Shown here in pieces: positions 23,242-33,789 of a stretch of DNA of 64,000 nucleotides. This DNA comes from Tricholoma matsutake. Taxonomy: Eukaryota > Basidiomycota > Agaricomycetes > Agaricales > Tricholomataceae. The stretch lies in NCBI GenBank assembly GCA_026075535.2, contig AP026539.1:10664001-10728000 (forward strand), written 5' to 3'. Within the stretch, counting starts at the first letter, position 1. The number at the start of each line of letters is the position of its first letter. The position numbers and the translations under genes are program-made. Under the pieces are notes generated by a model. The model searched no databases, was not told the DNA's origin, and saw only the letters and a program-made list of their open reading frames with translations.

Positions 23242-23623
23242 TAGCATCAGATTTACTATGGATGAGATCTGTAAAAGAGAATATGGAAGAATAGGTAATA
23301 ACACATGCTTTTTTTGTTCCACACTTGATGCAAAATTGCTTCTTGTCTACTGCATCATATTTTGATGCATTGCACTCCTTCAGCAACATTTTCAGAAAGC
23401 TCAAATAACTCTCATTCATAGGTGTAAAGAGAAAATCAAAATTCTTGCTCTTTGTGTCTTTCTTGGAGGCTTTATTGGAGGGTTTACTGGATGATTTCAA
23501 TTTGCATTTGCTAGATGATGTTGGAGCAGAGACTGAGAGAAAAGAGTATTGGACTGTAATATCACAAGAGTGAGAATGATTATCGTGTTCTGGTTCAGGG
23601 CTGCTAGATTCAGGGGATGACAT
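23242..23623 (-). pseudogene. T1 SAM-domain protein, N-terminal part
   Basis: From ATG at 23623: a serine-rich start (MSSPESSSPEPEHDN), a basic low-complexity stretch, then FDFLFTPMNESYLSFLKMLL and KYDAVDKKQFCIKCG, resembling the N-terminal ubiquitin-like part of the same mushroom family as the SAM block at 15713-16033. The frame runs into the fold-back MITE. Its start lies 63 bases inside the right inverted repeat, so that repeat probably supplies its promoter. Confidence 0.5.
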
Positions 23624-23685
23624 AGCATCAGAGAGCTGAACGGCTGGCTGCCAGTGGAATGCAACTTAGAAGAAAAGAACAAAGA

Positions 23686-23766
23686 GTGCCATGGGTCCTA
23701 CATAAATAGAGCCAAAGCTCACTTTTTGTCAAATTGAAATTCTGTATGTTTATGAAATCGGCTGTA
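23686..23766 (-). repeat. T1 right terminal inverted repeat with promoter-like sequence
   Basis: Inverted copy of 14117-14200 with the same TATA-like CTATTTATGTA reading toward the SAM-domain gene. It is followed by the duplication ACTTGAT (23767-23773). Confidence 0.75.
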
Positions 23767-23773
23767 ACTTGAT

Positions 23774-24187
23774 ATCTTATCAGTATGTTGTTATCTATTG
23801 CTTACATGATTATCTATGGGCATACAGTGGGTGGGTCAGGCGTGTTACCTTATACATTGAAGTCCAGAGATATTGAAGGGACATATCCATGGGTAAGGGA
23901 AATAGACAGATTTACCACACATTAGTGGGCATGCCATGATGGGATCATGTCCACTAATTAGTGGCATACTGTTAGTCTTGGTTCCAGAAGTTAGGGAGAG
24001 ATCCAGCAGAGTCTGAGGTCGGAGGCAAAAAAAAGTGAACAAAACATTTGCAGCTGGCTCTCCCTAACATCTGGTGCATTCTGGTAGTGAGGGGTGGGCT
24101 CAGGTCACATCGTCATGGAAGTAACTCAATGTAACAATATCTGATATGGAAATGAGTGACAATGTAATCTAATCATGTTTGACATAG
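23774..24187. other. Spacer between T1 and the DUF6589-type fragment
   Basis: No coding signal. It includes the 20-bp motif at 24090-24109, which returns inverted at 52325-52344. Confidence 0.5.
24090..24109 (+). repeat. Inverted 20-bp motif, left copy
   Basis: AGGGGTGGGCTCAGGTCACA, about 80 bases upstream of the DUF6589-type start. Its exact reverse complement is at 52325-52344, upstream of the RecQ-like gene on the other strand. Confidence 0.6.
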
Positions 24188-25005
24188 ATGATAGATGCCC
24201 ACGAATTCTTCTTTTACAATGACTCTGACAACAAGGTCGATGACTTGTTGGAACACGTAGACAATGAACCTGATGACTGCACAAAAGACTTATCCGATGA
24301 TGAGGAAGAAGTTGGAGAACCAGTACCCCTGCAGCATACCTTCAACATGAAGCAGAGACTGGCTGATGAAGATATCACGTCAAAAGTCAAGAACATGCTT
24401 TCCTTCATGAAACAGCAGAAAATAAATCTGCCAATCTTTCTCGAAGCTTTGAGCTGGGGTAATCCTGGCTGTCATTCTGATCCTGAGGTCCAATATGCAA
24501 GGACAAGTCTTATGGTCAGTGTAGAGCTTCTGCAGATTTTATGGAGAAGTCCCAATCAGAAGAAGGGGAAAAGGCTGGCTGGTGCCCAATGCACCCTTCA
24601 AGAGTTTGCAATAGAGTGTGTCAGCAAGCTTATAGATAAGGAAATGAAATGCTCAGCAGCATTATTTCTATCACCACCCAAAGATCTGTCTGAAGAGCAC
24701 CTGACAAAGTTGGACTTCAAGAAGCTCAAAGCCAAAATCATTCGAGATGCACCTGTACTCTGGCAGCTTCTACGACACGCCGCATATAGTGAGAAGCAAG
24801 AGCTGCAGAACAAACATAAGGACCTGGACATGGTGTGAACAGTTTTTTTTTTGACCACAAGTTAAAACTTACAAATTCTTACCTAGATCATTCTAAACAT
24901 GGTAGTACACTCGTTCTCATTGACACGGTTGATTACCAAATTTTTGGGCAATATATCTTAAAGCATGCGGCCTCTCAGCATGGGCATTTGATGCTATACA
25001 TGCAC
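24188..25005 (+). pseudogene. DUF6589-type protein, N-terminal fragment
   Basis: An open frame of 216 residues to 24838, with an acidic start (DDCTKDLSDDEEEVGEP) and blocks LPIFLEALSWGNPGC, YARTSLM, LQEFAIECV, and APVLWQLLRHAAYS. After a probable intron (about 24836-24890) a second block reads YTRSH, LKACGLSAWAFDAIHA with TGA codons at expected Arg. I associate this order with mushroom DUF6589 proteins, a family of unknown function; this rests on memory of the pattern. R4 is inserted after the last block. Continuation at 43618-43745 (LGITISHKWAAYV, ILHDNINLP) is in register once R4 and one 4-bp duplication are removed. The remaining two-thirds of the family's usual length is absent. Confidence 0.6.
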
Positions 25006-25810
25006 TGATAGGTCCACTATGGCAGCAGAGCTCTGAAATCAAGATATCACACTCGGACATTTCCTTCCTAAAGTTCTACGATTACGTGAATGCTTACAAA
25101 TGCCTATGAATGCACAAAACAACCGAACAACACTTCAAAATGTTTCAAAAGACTTTGAATCATTTTGAACGACTTTGGCCGCCATATTCCTATCATACCG
25201 AACCTCAAACACATGCTCCCACCATTACACACACTAACACATCGCATTCCCACCACCACAAACACAAAGAAACACAATGGCTAGCAACTTAGCATGCATC
25301 GCGGTGCTTTTCGACATATTCATGATTTATTGGAACCACAAGACAAGGAGATTTGATATATCATGTATATGGCATGTTTCTTTCTTATCATTTTCTCATT
25401 TACTTTGTGATTTTGACACCTTGTTCACTGCCTCACGTTTACCACATGTTTTGCCTCATGGCCTTTCACCTTATTAGTACTATCTCTCTAAAACATATAT
25501 AGTTTGGTATATTTACTGTCAATAGAGCCAGAAAATCATCTTCTCACATTGCCTATCATCTGACTTAAGGGTTTAACTCTTGAGTTTTAGCTCAGTCTTT
25601 GCCCGAACTCACTCAAAGTATTCTGCAAACTACATTGTTTTGCCACATCAACTCTTGAAACTCTCGTCACATCACCTATCTGTCATGTCATCATCTCTTA
25701 CCTTGCTTTCAACTATTGTCACCATCTCCCAAACTCATGAAACCATTTTGGAGATTCTCGAACTTCTCCACATCGCTGCTAAACTCTCTCGTATTGTTTT
25801 GGAACACTTC
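25006..25810 (+). repeat. R4 5' LTR, first part
   Basis: Matches 42607-43405 of the intact right LTR. It is interrupted by R3, with degenerate target duplication ACTTC (25806-25810) against GCTTT (34499-34503). Confidence 0.9.
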
Positions 25811-26515
25811 TGTTAAGAACTGATCCTAGAGGCCACTTCAGAATCTGACCAGACACTGTGGGTGATGATAGCGGAAGATTGTCAGGTTGATGCGGATTCT
25901 GTGGGAGGGGAAACAGAAAGGACTTGGCTTCAGCTTGTAAGAAGCTGCGCCCTTCACCTCGTCTAGTGTCCTAATTTCAAGTCGAAGGTTTAGAGGCAGG
26001 AGCAGGAAAGTGTGGGTAAAAGTGGGGAGGAGTACAGAGGGACTTAGGTTAAGTTCAGATGGGACTAGAACTACAGAGGGAGACTAGAGGTTGAGTCAAA
26101 TGGAGTTCAGACTCTTAGAGGACAGGGGTTGAAGTAGAAGGAGGTTTTAGATTGGCAGGATAAAGTTGAGTCTATGTCGATATATGAACTGAGGAATACA
26201 AGGCGAAACTAAACTTAAATACTAGAGTCTGGAATAAACATGGGACAGAAACGGGAACTGCGGCAGTGTCTTGACTGCGTAGATAAATTACCTAGCAGAG
26301 GCCGCACAGGAATCTGTAGTCAAATTTGCAAAACTAGACAGCAGCCTTGGGAAGGCAGCCATGGATGCTGTACAAGGCAGCCTGGTGCACAGCAGTGTGG
26401 GCAGTGCAAGGCAGCTGGGAATGAAAACGGAAGGCATAGACAAAAGTCAGGTTCGAGGTGCAGAAAAGGATCGGACAGATGCAGGTTCCAATCGGGCGAG
26501 GAATGGTTCTTGACA
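25811..26515 (-). repeat. R3 3' LTR
   Basis: 705 bp, direct repeat of 33790-34498. Since R3 lies on the minus strand, this is its downstream LTR. Its inner edge is 136 bases from the start codon of the antisense gene. Confidence 0.92.
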
Positions 26516-26650
26516 GTATTTCCCCCTTAGTGCCAAGCCTACAAGGCACATGAGAGTTTGAGTCCGAATGAGGAAGTTGGTTGAAAATTCCAAATGTGGC
26601 AATTGGTTGAAAAATTTTTGTTGACTTTCTTCCCCCATCACCTATACAAA

Positions 26651-27642
26651 ATGTCCCCCCCAGCCAGTCCTGCTCAACTCAAGCTGGCCGCAATGAAGGC
26701 TCAGTACAAACAGAGGGAGCGGGAGATGAAGGAGCAGATGGAATGGGAGGTGAGGGAACTGGAGGAGGTAGCAAGGGAGGAGGAACATCGGGCGCAGGAG
26801 GCGCAGAAGGCAGCAGAGGAGGCTGCAAAGGCCGAGGAGGCGCACCAGGCAGTGGTGCGGAGAAAGGAGGCATCGGCCCCAAAATGAGCAGAGAAAAAGC
26901 GGGCGGCTGCAGCTGCGGGTCTGGGGGATGAGGCAGAGGGGAGCAAGTCCCCAAAGAAGAAAAAAGTCGCCAAGTTGAAGGTGTGAATGGAATTGGAAGA
27001 GTCAGAGGGTCCAGTGCAGGTGCAGGCTGCGTTGCCCTGCAAAAGGTGTGTAAACATTTTCCTTCTCAGTGTTCTCTTACTGACAAGTGCCCCAGATGCA
27101 AATATCAAAAGGTCTCATGTTTCAAGATGGGTGTGAAGGGACGTGTGTGCAACAACTGCATGCACGTCAAACATAAGTGCAAGGAGGTGGTGTGGGAGGG
27201 GCAGGAGGCCCCTGCAGAAAAGTCGAGGTCCATAGCGGGAACAATGGGTCCAGCAGAAAACAGCGGGGAGGTGGCAGAGCTGCTGTGGCAGCTGGTGAAG
27301 GTGGTGAGGAAAGGGTTTGGAGAGGTGGCAACAGCAGTGAGGGAGTCAATGGAGGAAGTCTGGGATGCAATGGACCCAGAGTGGGAGGCGGATGAAAGCG
27401 CCAAGGGGGAGAGTGACAAGGACAAGGAAGAAGTGGAGTGGGCAGTATGAGAGTCCCAGTGGGAAAGGCGCGGGATCCGCCAGTCTGGAGATGACTGGGC
27501 AGGTTTCCAAAGGTATCTGGAGAAAAGGCGAGTGGATGACGAGGAGGGGAGCGAGAGTGGAGAGGTGGATGAGGGTGGAGAAGAGGATGAAGGTGGTGAA
27601 GTGGACGAAGACGGTGAGGGAGAAGCAGAGGTGTTAGAGTAG
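26651..27642 (+). pseudogene. R3 antisense gene: coiled coil plus Zn2Cys6-like cluster
   Basis: It runs against R3's own gag-pol. Order: a charged coiled coil (MKAQYKQREREMKEQMEWEV and onward, about 26690-26880), a basic patch SPKKKKVAKLK (about 26940-26975) that could be a nuclear signal, cysteine cluster CPRCKYQKVSC then CNNCMHVKHKC (about 27090-27180), a second helical part, and a strongly acidic tail to TAG 27640-27642. The cluster spacing C-x2-C-x6-C-x9-C-x2-C-x6-C fits the fungal Zn2Cys6 rule. TGA stops at 26885, 26975 and 27448 stand where Arg fits, and a frameshift or tiny intron lies near 27045-27090. A transcription-factor-like protein is an inference; no function is known to me. 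It ends tail-to-tail with pol, 105 bases away. Confidence 0.7.
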
Positions 27643-30129
27643 GGATCCAGTTGGATCCAAAAAAAGACTTTTTTTTATCTTGTTTTTTTTCCTCTTAATG
27701 AAAAATGTTTCCAAGTCCTGATTGAGCTAATGAATAATAGAGTAGACTTAAGCAGGTAATGGACCAGGTTTCTGTGGGTAGCGGGTGTGAAAATCCATAA
27801 GGAGTTCTTGGGAATGGTCGAGTTCTGTAGCGGGTAGCCAGGAGGTTTCCTCATCGGTTCCCTGGTAGCCTTCCCATTGAACAAGGTAGAAAATCTTGCA
27901 CTGACATCGATTATTGACCTTGGAGTCGAGGACTTTGGCTATCTCATATTCGAGCTTGTCATCAATAGTGATGGGAGGAGGTGGAGGTTGTGTCTGATTT
28001 GGAATGGTGTTTGGAGAGTGTTTCTCCAGTTGAGAGACATGGAAGACAGGGTGGATAGCTTGCATGTGGTCTGGGAGCCGCAGGGTGGCTGAGTGAGTGC
28101 CCGGGCAGGCAATGATTTCAAAAGGACCATGGTTCTTTTCAGAGAGTTTTTTGGAGGGACGGGTGGTGCAGATATTTTCCACAGTGACAAATGCAAGATC
28201 ACCAATGTTGAAGTCGGGTGCGGGTGCCCGATGTTTATCTGCAGGCCCTTGATAATGTTCTTGTGCAGCTGCAAGTTGTTTCCAAAGTTCCTGATGAAGA
28301 TCGTCTAAGTCGACGATGAACTTGCAGGCGCGCTGTGAGGCTAAGTCATGTTTGGGAAAGACGGAAATGTTCGGGTGATAGCCTTTGTTGGCAAAGAAAG
28401 GGGATACACCTGTAGAGGCGGAAGGAGCATTGTTGTAGGCAAATTCGCCTAAGGGAAGGAGATGGGACCAGTCATCCTGCTGGTAGTTACAGAAAATTCA
28501 GAGGTATTGCTCCAAGGTCTGGTTGAGCTGTTCTGTCTGGCCATCTCCTTGCAGGTGATAGCCAGAAGTGAAGTGGATTCACATGTCGAGCACTTTTCTG
28601 AGGGAGCAGAAGAAGTGAGAGATGAACTCGGATCCCCGGTTGCAAGTGACATGCGACAGAACACCATGCTTGGAGAAGACGTGGAGGATGAACAAGTTGG
28701 CTAGTTCTTGGGCTGTGATTTCATTGACAGTTGGGATGAAGATGCCTTGCTTGGTGAGGCAGTCAACGATGACCAGGATAGCAGTGTGACCATTAGAGTC
28801 AGGTAGTTGCTCAATGAAATCCATGGAGATGGAGTTCCAAGGTCGTTCTGGAACCGGAAGTTGCTTTAGAAATCCGTAGGGCTTGTGTCGAGGCAATTTG
28901 GATTGCTTACAAGTCGTACAGGATTTGCAGAATTCCTGGACAAAGGTGCAGAGGTTTGGCCAGACATATTCCTGGTGGACAAGCTGCTGGGTTTTGTTTT
29001 GTCCGAAGTGGCCAGAGAGAATATGATCATGTTTGTATTGGAGGACCTTGAGACAGAGATCCGCAACATCCGGAACATAAATCCAGTCGAAGTGGCAGAG
29101 GAGACCTGCCTCATCTATGGTCCAGTCGGGGTCGATAGGTGTCAGAAGATGTGCGGATGAAACGGGGTCAAGAGGTAGGGAGGTGTGGATGTTGTGGTGA
29201 AGTTTCTCAACACCCATGATTACTGCTTGTCGAAGGATGGGTGTGGCAAAATAGGTGGTGCGGAGGGAAGAGGTGAGCTGTTCCTGTGTGAATACAGGTC
29301 GAAAGTTGGATGGGTTTACGGAGGTGAAGTCGCTATTTCCCCCTTTGCAGTGGACGTCCCAACGTCTAGTGAGCGTGTCTGGCTTGGCCCCTAATTTTCC
29401 AGGGTGGAAGCGGATGACAAGATTGAACTGGGAAAGGTACTCAGACCAATGGGCCTGGCGGCGGGTGAGCAACTTGGTAGTGCTGAAGTACTCAAGATTT
29501 TTGTGGTTGGTGACCACATCAACTGGGTTTGCGGAGCCCTCGAAATACTGCCACCAGTGTTTGAAGGCTTCAAAAATGGCCAAGAGTTCCTTATCATGGG
29601 TGTTGTAATTTAGTTCAGTGGGATTGAAAGAGCGGGAATGAAAAGCAACTGGATGGATTTCTCCATCCACAGTGTAAACCAAAAGGATAGCAGCTCATAG
29701 TCGGAAGTGTTGGTTTCAAGTACCATCTGTGAGTCGGGTACCCATTGAGTTAAGATGGGTGCGTGAGTGAATTCTTGTTTGAGCCTTTCAAAGGTGTTGC
29801 GGCACTTCTTGTTGAAGTCCCAAGGTGCAGATTTCCATGTCAAGCGGGTGAGTGGAATGACAATGTCTGAATAGCCATTAATGAAGTGGCGGTAAAAGTT
29901 GCAAAAGCCTAAGAAGGATTGTATATCCTTAACTTTCCTAGGCTTGGGCCAGTCAAGCATGGTTTTGACTTTATCCTCGGACATCCATAGTCCATCTGGT
30001 GAAAGGATGAAACCTAAATATTCGACGGTGTCTTTGTGGAACTCACATTTCTGTGGAGAGGCGTAAAGTCCATTTTTCCAGAGACAGCAGAGGACTTCTT
30101 TGACATGAGCCCCGTACTGGTTGCAGCTG

Positions 30130-31437
30130 GTTTGGGCCACAACCAGTCATCAACCAACTTGAGTCGGTCTAAACCTACATTATATACATAATATATTCTA
30201 AAACTAAGATAATACCCCTCACAGGCAGGGGCCTGTGAGCGAGCACGTAGGTAGTACAATAAATAAAAAATACACCCTACCTCGCAGGATGTGCAAGGAG
30301 GGGGCTGTGAGCGGCGAACAGGCTGCTGGGTCATTCATCGTTGTCGCTGTTGTTGTTGTCCTATTGTTGTCGTCAGTGCTGTCCCTTCATTGTTGTTGTC
30401 CCTTCGTTGTTCCCCATCGTCGTCATTGTCCTATCATCATTCCCCATCGTCATCATTGTCCTATCATCTATTGTCGTCGTCGTCATTGTCCTAGCATCAT
30501 CCTTGTTGTCATCCTATCATCATCATTGTCGTCCTCGTCCTAGCGTTGTCCTCGTTGTTGTCCTATCGTCATCCTCATTGTCATCCTATCATTGTCATCA
30601 TCATCCTCGTCCTAGCATTGTCCTCGTTGTCATCCTATCGTCATCCTCGTTGTCATCATAGCATCGTCCTTGTCATCCTATCATCATCATTGTCATCCTA
30701 TTGTCATCATCTTCTGAGTTGTCCCATTGTTGTTCTTCTGGTCATCATTCTCCTGTCAGCACCCCCATCTCCCCCTGCAAGCAGTGGCTCACAGGCTGGG
30801 TGGTGGTGCTGTGTTGGGGTAGAGGTCGGCAGCTGGATGTCATCATCAGGAAAAGAAAGAACCTTAAAGAAGAAAAAGAAAAAGTTAGTTGAATAAATAG
30901 TAAAACAAAACATACCTTAGCTGAAATGACACTATTCATTGTTTCGGCTCACTTTATGTTCAGTTGTTTGAGTTGTTGTCATCCTCAGCAACCCCAACTC
31001 ACCCTACAAGCAGTGGCTTGCAGGCATGGTGGTGTTGCTGTGTTGTTGTTGTTGTTAATGTTGTTGTTGGTCGTGGTTTGGAATGGTGTCTGCAAGTGGC
31101 ACCACTTTTTCATTTGGGTGTGCAAACATGACCAAATGGTCTGTGCGCAGCTCAAGGTATATAAACCCTCGCTTTTGGCTTCATTTCCCTTGGGCACATC
31201 CCCACTTTATTATTATTATTTGTAATTAGTATGTCTACATTAGTATGCAATGTATACCAGTCCAAACTGGTTCAAACTGACCTTAGTCAGTCTTTCATAC
31301 ATGTGTAATCTGGACAACCACAACTGGTTTATTGAGAAATCTGAGGCAACCACAACCACAAAAGCAACCGGACCACGGTTCAGTCCAGTCGAGTTCCGGT
31401 TTTTTTCCGGTTTGACGAACCGGACCTTCAAATGCTA
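30130..31437 (-). mobile_element. hAT-like element inside R3, truncated, with minisatellite
   Basis: Read on the minus strand it starts at 31437 with TAGCATTTGAAGGTCCGG, the terminal sequence of the hAT-like family at 8907 and 9312. It shares an internal block with the latter (CTGTGAGC..CTGCTTG..AGGGGG, here about 30765-30800). The other terminus is missing, and R3 RT sequence resumes near 30115-30135. Insertion plus a deletion that removed both the element's end and the RT core explains this. Confidence 0.65.
30340..30720. repeat. Minisatellite of CATC/GTC-rich units
   Basis: Imperfect tandem units of the type CATTGTCCTATCATCAT inside the hAT-like insert. Open frames here in several registers reflect a short-period repeat without stops, not a gene. 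Confidence 0.75.
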
Positions 31438-32396
31438 GTCCTTCTTCTTGACAAAGAGAATTGGAGTGCCATGCGGAGACTTGGATGGGCAAATGAAACC
31501 TGAGCAGATGTTTTCATCAATAAAGACTCATAAGGCTTCTAATTCAGAGGGGGAGAGAGAATACATGCAGCCTGGAGGCGGAGGAGTGTTGTCTTCTGTC
31601 TCTATCTTGAGGTCATAAGACCGATGCAGAGGAAGGGTATCTGCTTTAGTCTTATTAAAGACATCAGCAAATTCGTGATACTCGGGCGGAATATCGGAAA
31701 GGTCAGATGAGTTAGTGGATTGGGCGGAGCAGGCAGATAACCCTTCTGGAGCGAAGGTCATCTGAAAAGCTACTGCCCCAGGAAGTTTGCTAGCATGCGC
31801 ATAAGCGGCAGCATTGATGAAAGAGATGTCGGGAGGGGTAGACTTAGGAGGAATGGGAGGTTTGGAAAATGTGGAGGAGTCGAGGATTTCTACTGGAAGG
31901 TTCAGGGACAAAGGTGATGTCAGGGGTGCTGGGCCTCTATGATCTGCAGAGCAGAAAGCAAGTTGGCTTGAAGACCAGTCAATCAATGGATTGTATTGCT
32001 TCAGCCAGTTATGACTGAGTATGGCAGAACAGGAAGAGTCAAGTGAGGTTACATAAAATGACAAATTGAACACTTCACCGGCAGGAAAGGTGACCGGAAG
32101 TTTGACAATCTGAGTTATGGTGGAGTTGCAAGATCCATCAAAGAGTCGTAAACCGATTGGGTTAATGGATTCCATGCTGAGTTGGTTAATCAGCACAAAA
32201 GAGGAGTCAAGGAAGCAGTGGGAGGAGCCAGAGTTGATAAGGGTTTGGAAAGGAGCAGAAGAGTCAGGAAAGGTTAAGAGAATGGTTAGGGAGTCAGGGT
32301 TGGAAAGAGCGGATGCATTGAGATGAACATAGGCAGCCAAGTGCGTAAGGTCAATGCAACCCCCAGCCCCAATGGCTGTATCCTGAGGGTTGCAGA

Positions 32397-33749
32397 CTAT
32401 TTTTCTGAGTCCGTAGTCTTGGGAATGACAGTGGATGCATGGGCTTTTGCAGCTTTGGATTCTGGACAGTTTCCTGCTACATGTCCTTCTTCACCGCAGT
32501 AGAGGCAGAGTCTTTCCCTCATGCAGTGTTCTCATTCCTCCCCAGTAAGCTTGCCATTCTTCCCCAGCTTATTGGAGATGGACAACTTGGGCTTGTCCCG
32601 GGGAGTGTTCTTTGTCGTGGAAGACTGCTGGTTTGATGGTGGGGAAGGACCTTTGGAAGAGTCCTTCTGACTAGAGTTAGTGATGTTACTGGAATTCTTT
32701 GTTTTGAAATGGGATTCATCTTCTTGCATCCAGTAGATGTCATTGCTGTCCTGTGCTTTCAAGTGCAGTTCTGCAAGAGTGTTGGGTTTACCACCCTGGA
32801 GAACTTCTATGTGAAGCCAGAGCGGAAGACCACGGAAATAGTGGTCACAAAGGGCTGCTTCATTCCAGTTGACCCTAGAAGCTAATTCCCAGAAGTCAAC
32901 ATTATATTTCATGATACGACCACCTTTCTTCATTGCTAAGTCAGAGAGAGCCTTTTCTGCATCTCCAACTGGGTCGTGCAGACCGAAGTTACTTTCCAGC
33001 TTGGCAAGGAAAGCCTCATAGTCCCACATCCAGTGTGCGGAATCTGTTGGGTCATTACGACCAGGTTCAAACCAACTGAGAGCTGATCCTTTAAGATAAG
33101 AAAGGATAAATATGATCTTTTTCTCATCAGAGGAAAATATGCGTGGGCAGTCATGGAAATGAAGATTACATGAGACTAGAAAGTCTCTAAGTTTCTTTGG
33201 GTTGGAGCCATCGAAAGTGTCAGGGTCACAAACTTTGATTTTCTCAGTCTTGGGTGCATTGTTTTGTTGGAGGGTGCGGATACTCTCTGAGAGGTTGTAA
33301 AGAACATCTATGAACCTATCCCCTGGATCAGGGTTTCCCCCTGTGGGAGGTTGATCATCAGGATCATTGGGATCGGGGTCACCCCCAGGGCTGTCCGGAC
33401 TGCTAGGGTCATCGGGTCCATTGGGAGGTCCGTCCTCTAGACCACGATCTTCCAACCCATAGGGTTCAGGCTGGTCGATGCCCCCTACATACTCAAGGGG
33501 AGTTCTTGATTGAAAACCTTCTGGGTTGCCAGAAGGTTGCGGGGCATGGGCAGACATGAGATTGGCACTGATTGAAGGGGCTCCTGAGCCGATTTGTTGG
33601 AATATGTTTGAGGGTCTGGAAGACACTCCAAAAGTAGTAGCGGGTCGAGGGTCAGAAAGGGTGGATCGCTGGATTGCAGAGATCCCTGGAATAGTACCGG
33701 CGCGTTGGGAATTCCTGGTTGTGTGCTGGCAAGTTTCAGTTGGGGTCAT
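32397..33749 (-). pseudogene. R3 gag
   Basis: From ATG 33749: a proline- and aspartate-rich region, then the Gag core (FDGSNPKKLRDFLVSCNLHF, LSYLKGSALSWFEPG, FLAKLESNFGLHDPVGDAE) and, after a TGA at 32532-32534 in a context expecting Arg, the zinc knuckle CLYCGEEGHVAGNC. It ends at TAG 32397-32399. The pol frame is again -1. Apart from the single stop it is open over about 450 codons. Confidence 0.87.
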
Positions 33750-33776
33750 AAGAGGAGAAGAGACGAGTGAAGTGTG

Positions 33777-33787
33777 AGTTCGTATAT
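33777..33787 (-). promoter_or_regulatory. R3 primer-binding site, probable self-primer
   Basis: On the minus strand ATATACGAACT begins two bases after the 5' LTR. Its reverse complement AGTTCGTATAT is matched in the LTR (34159-34169) except for one CG to CA change. R1 and R2 have the same spacing. Confidence 0.5.
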
Positions 33788-33789
33788 AC

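Larger units (their letters stand above)
14117..23766. mobile_element. T1, DNA transposon with long inverted ends and two convergent genes
   Basis: The two ends are inverted copies of about 82 bases (14117-14200 and 23686-23766). They differ only at CpG-type positions and by a 3-base gap, and are flanked by a perfect 7-bp duplication ACTTGAT (14110-14116 and 23767-23773). Without the nested R2 and the fold-back MITE the element would be about 3.1 kb. It contains a DDE transposase gene reading in from the left and a SAM-domain protein gene reading in from the right. A 7-bp duplication is not what Tc1/mariner enzymes (TA) produce, so the class is unclear. Confidence 0.75.
27748..32396 (-). pseudogene. 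R3 pol, RT core lost
   Basis: Protease block (about 32230-32260) reads TLINSGSSHCFLD, with Asn where the catalytic Asp belongs. The RT start reaches FVKKKD (about 31438-31460); the next recognisable RT text is HVKEVL...LYASPQKCEFH (about 30040-30115), so roughly 110 codons including the YxDD box are gone, replaced by an hAT-like insert. RNase H has VVTNHKNLEYF (Asn for Asp) and integrase has CNRGSEFISHF (Asn for Asp). A chromodomain closes the protein (FYLVQWEGYQGTDEETSWLP, about 27815-27880). TGA stops recur at expected Arg codons. The element is dead by several independent lesions. Confidence 0.85.

Noticed and set aside
26983..27450. Treating the R3 antisense cysteine-rich frame as a separate small host gene
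   Set aside because: Upstream and downstream blocks lie in continuing frames with Arg-context stops, all inside R3 between pol and the LTR, and R4 has the same layout.
30235..30896. Long open frames over the CATC-rich array
   Set aside because: They exist in several registers because a short-period repeat lacks stops; no protein family is recognisable.
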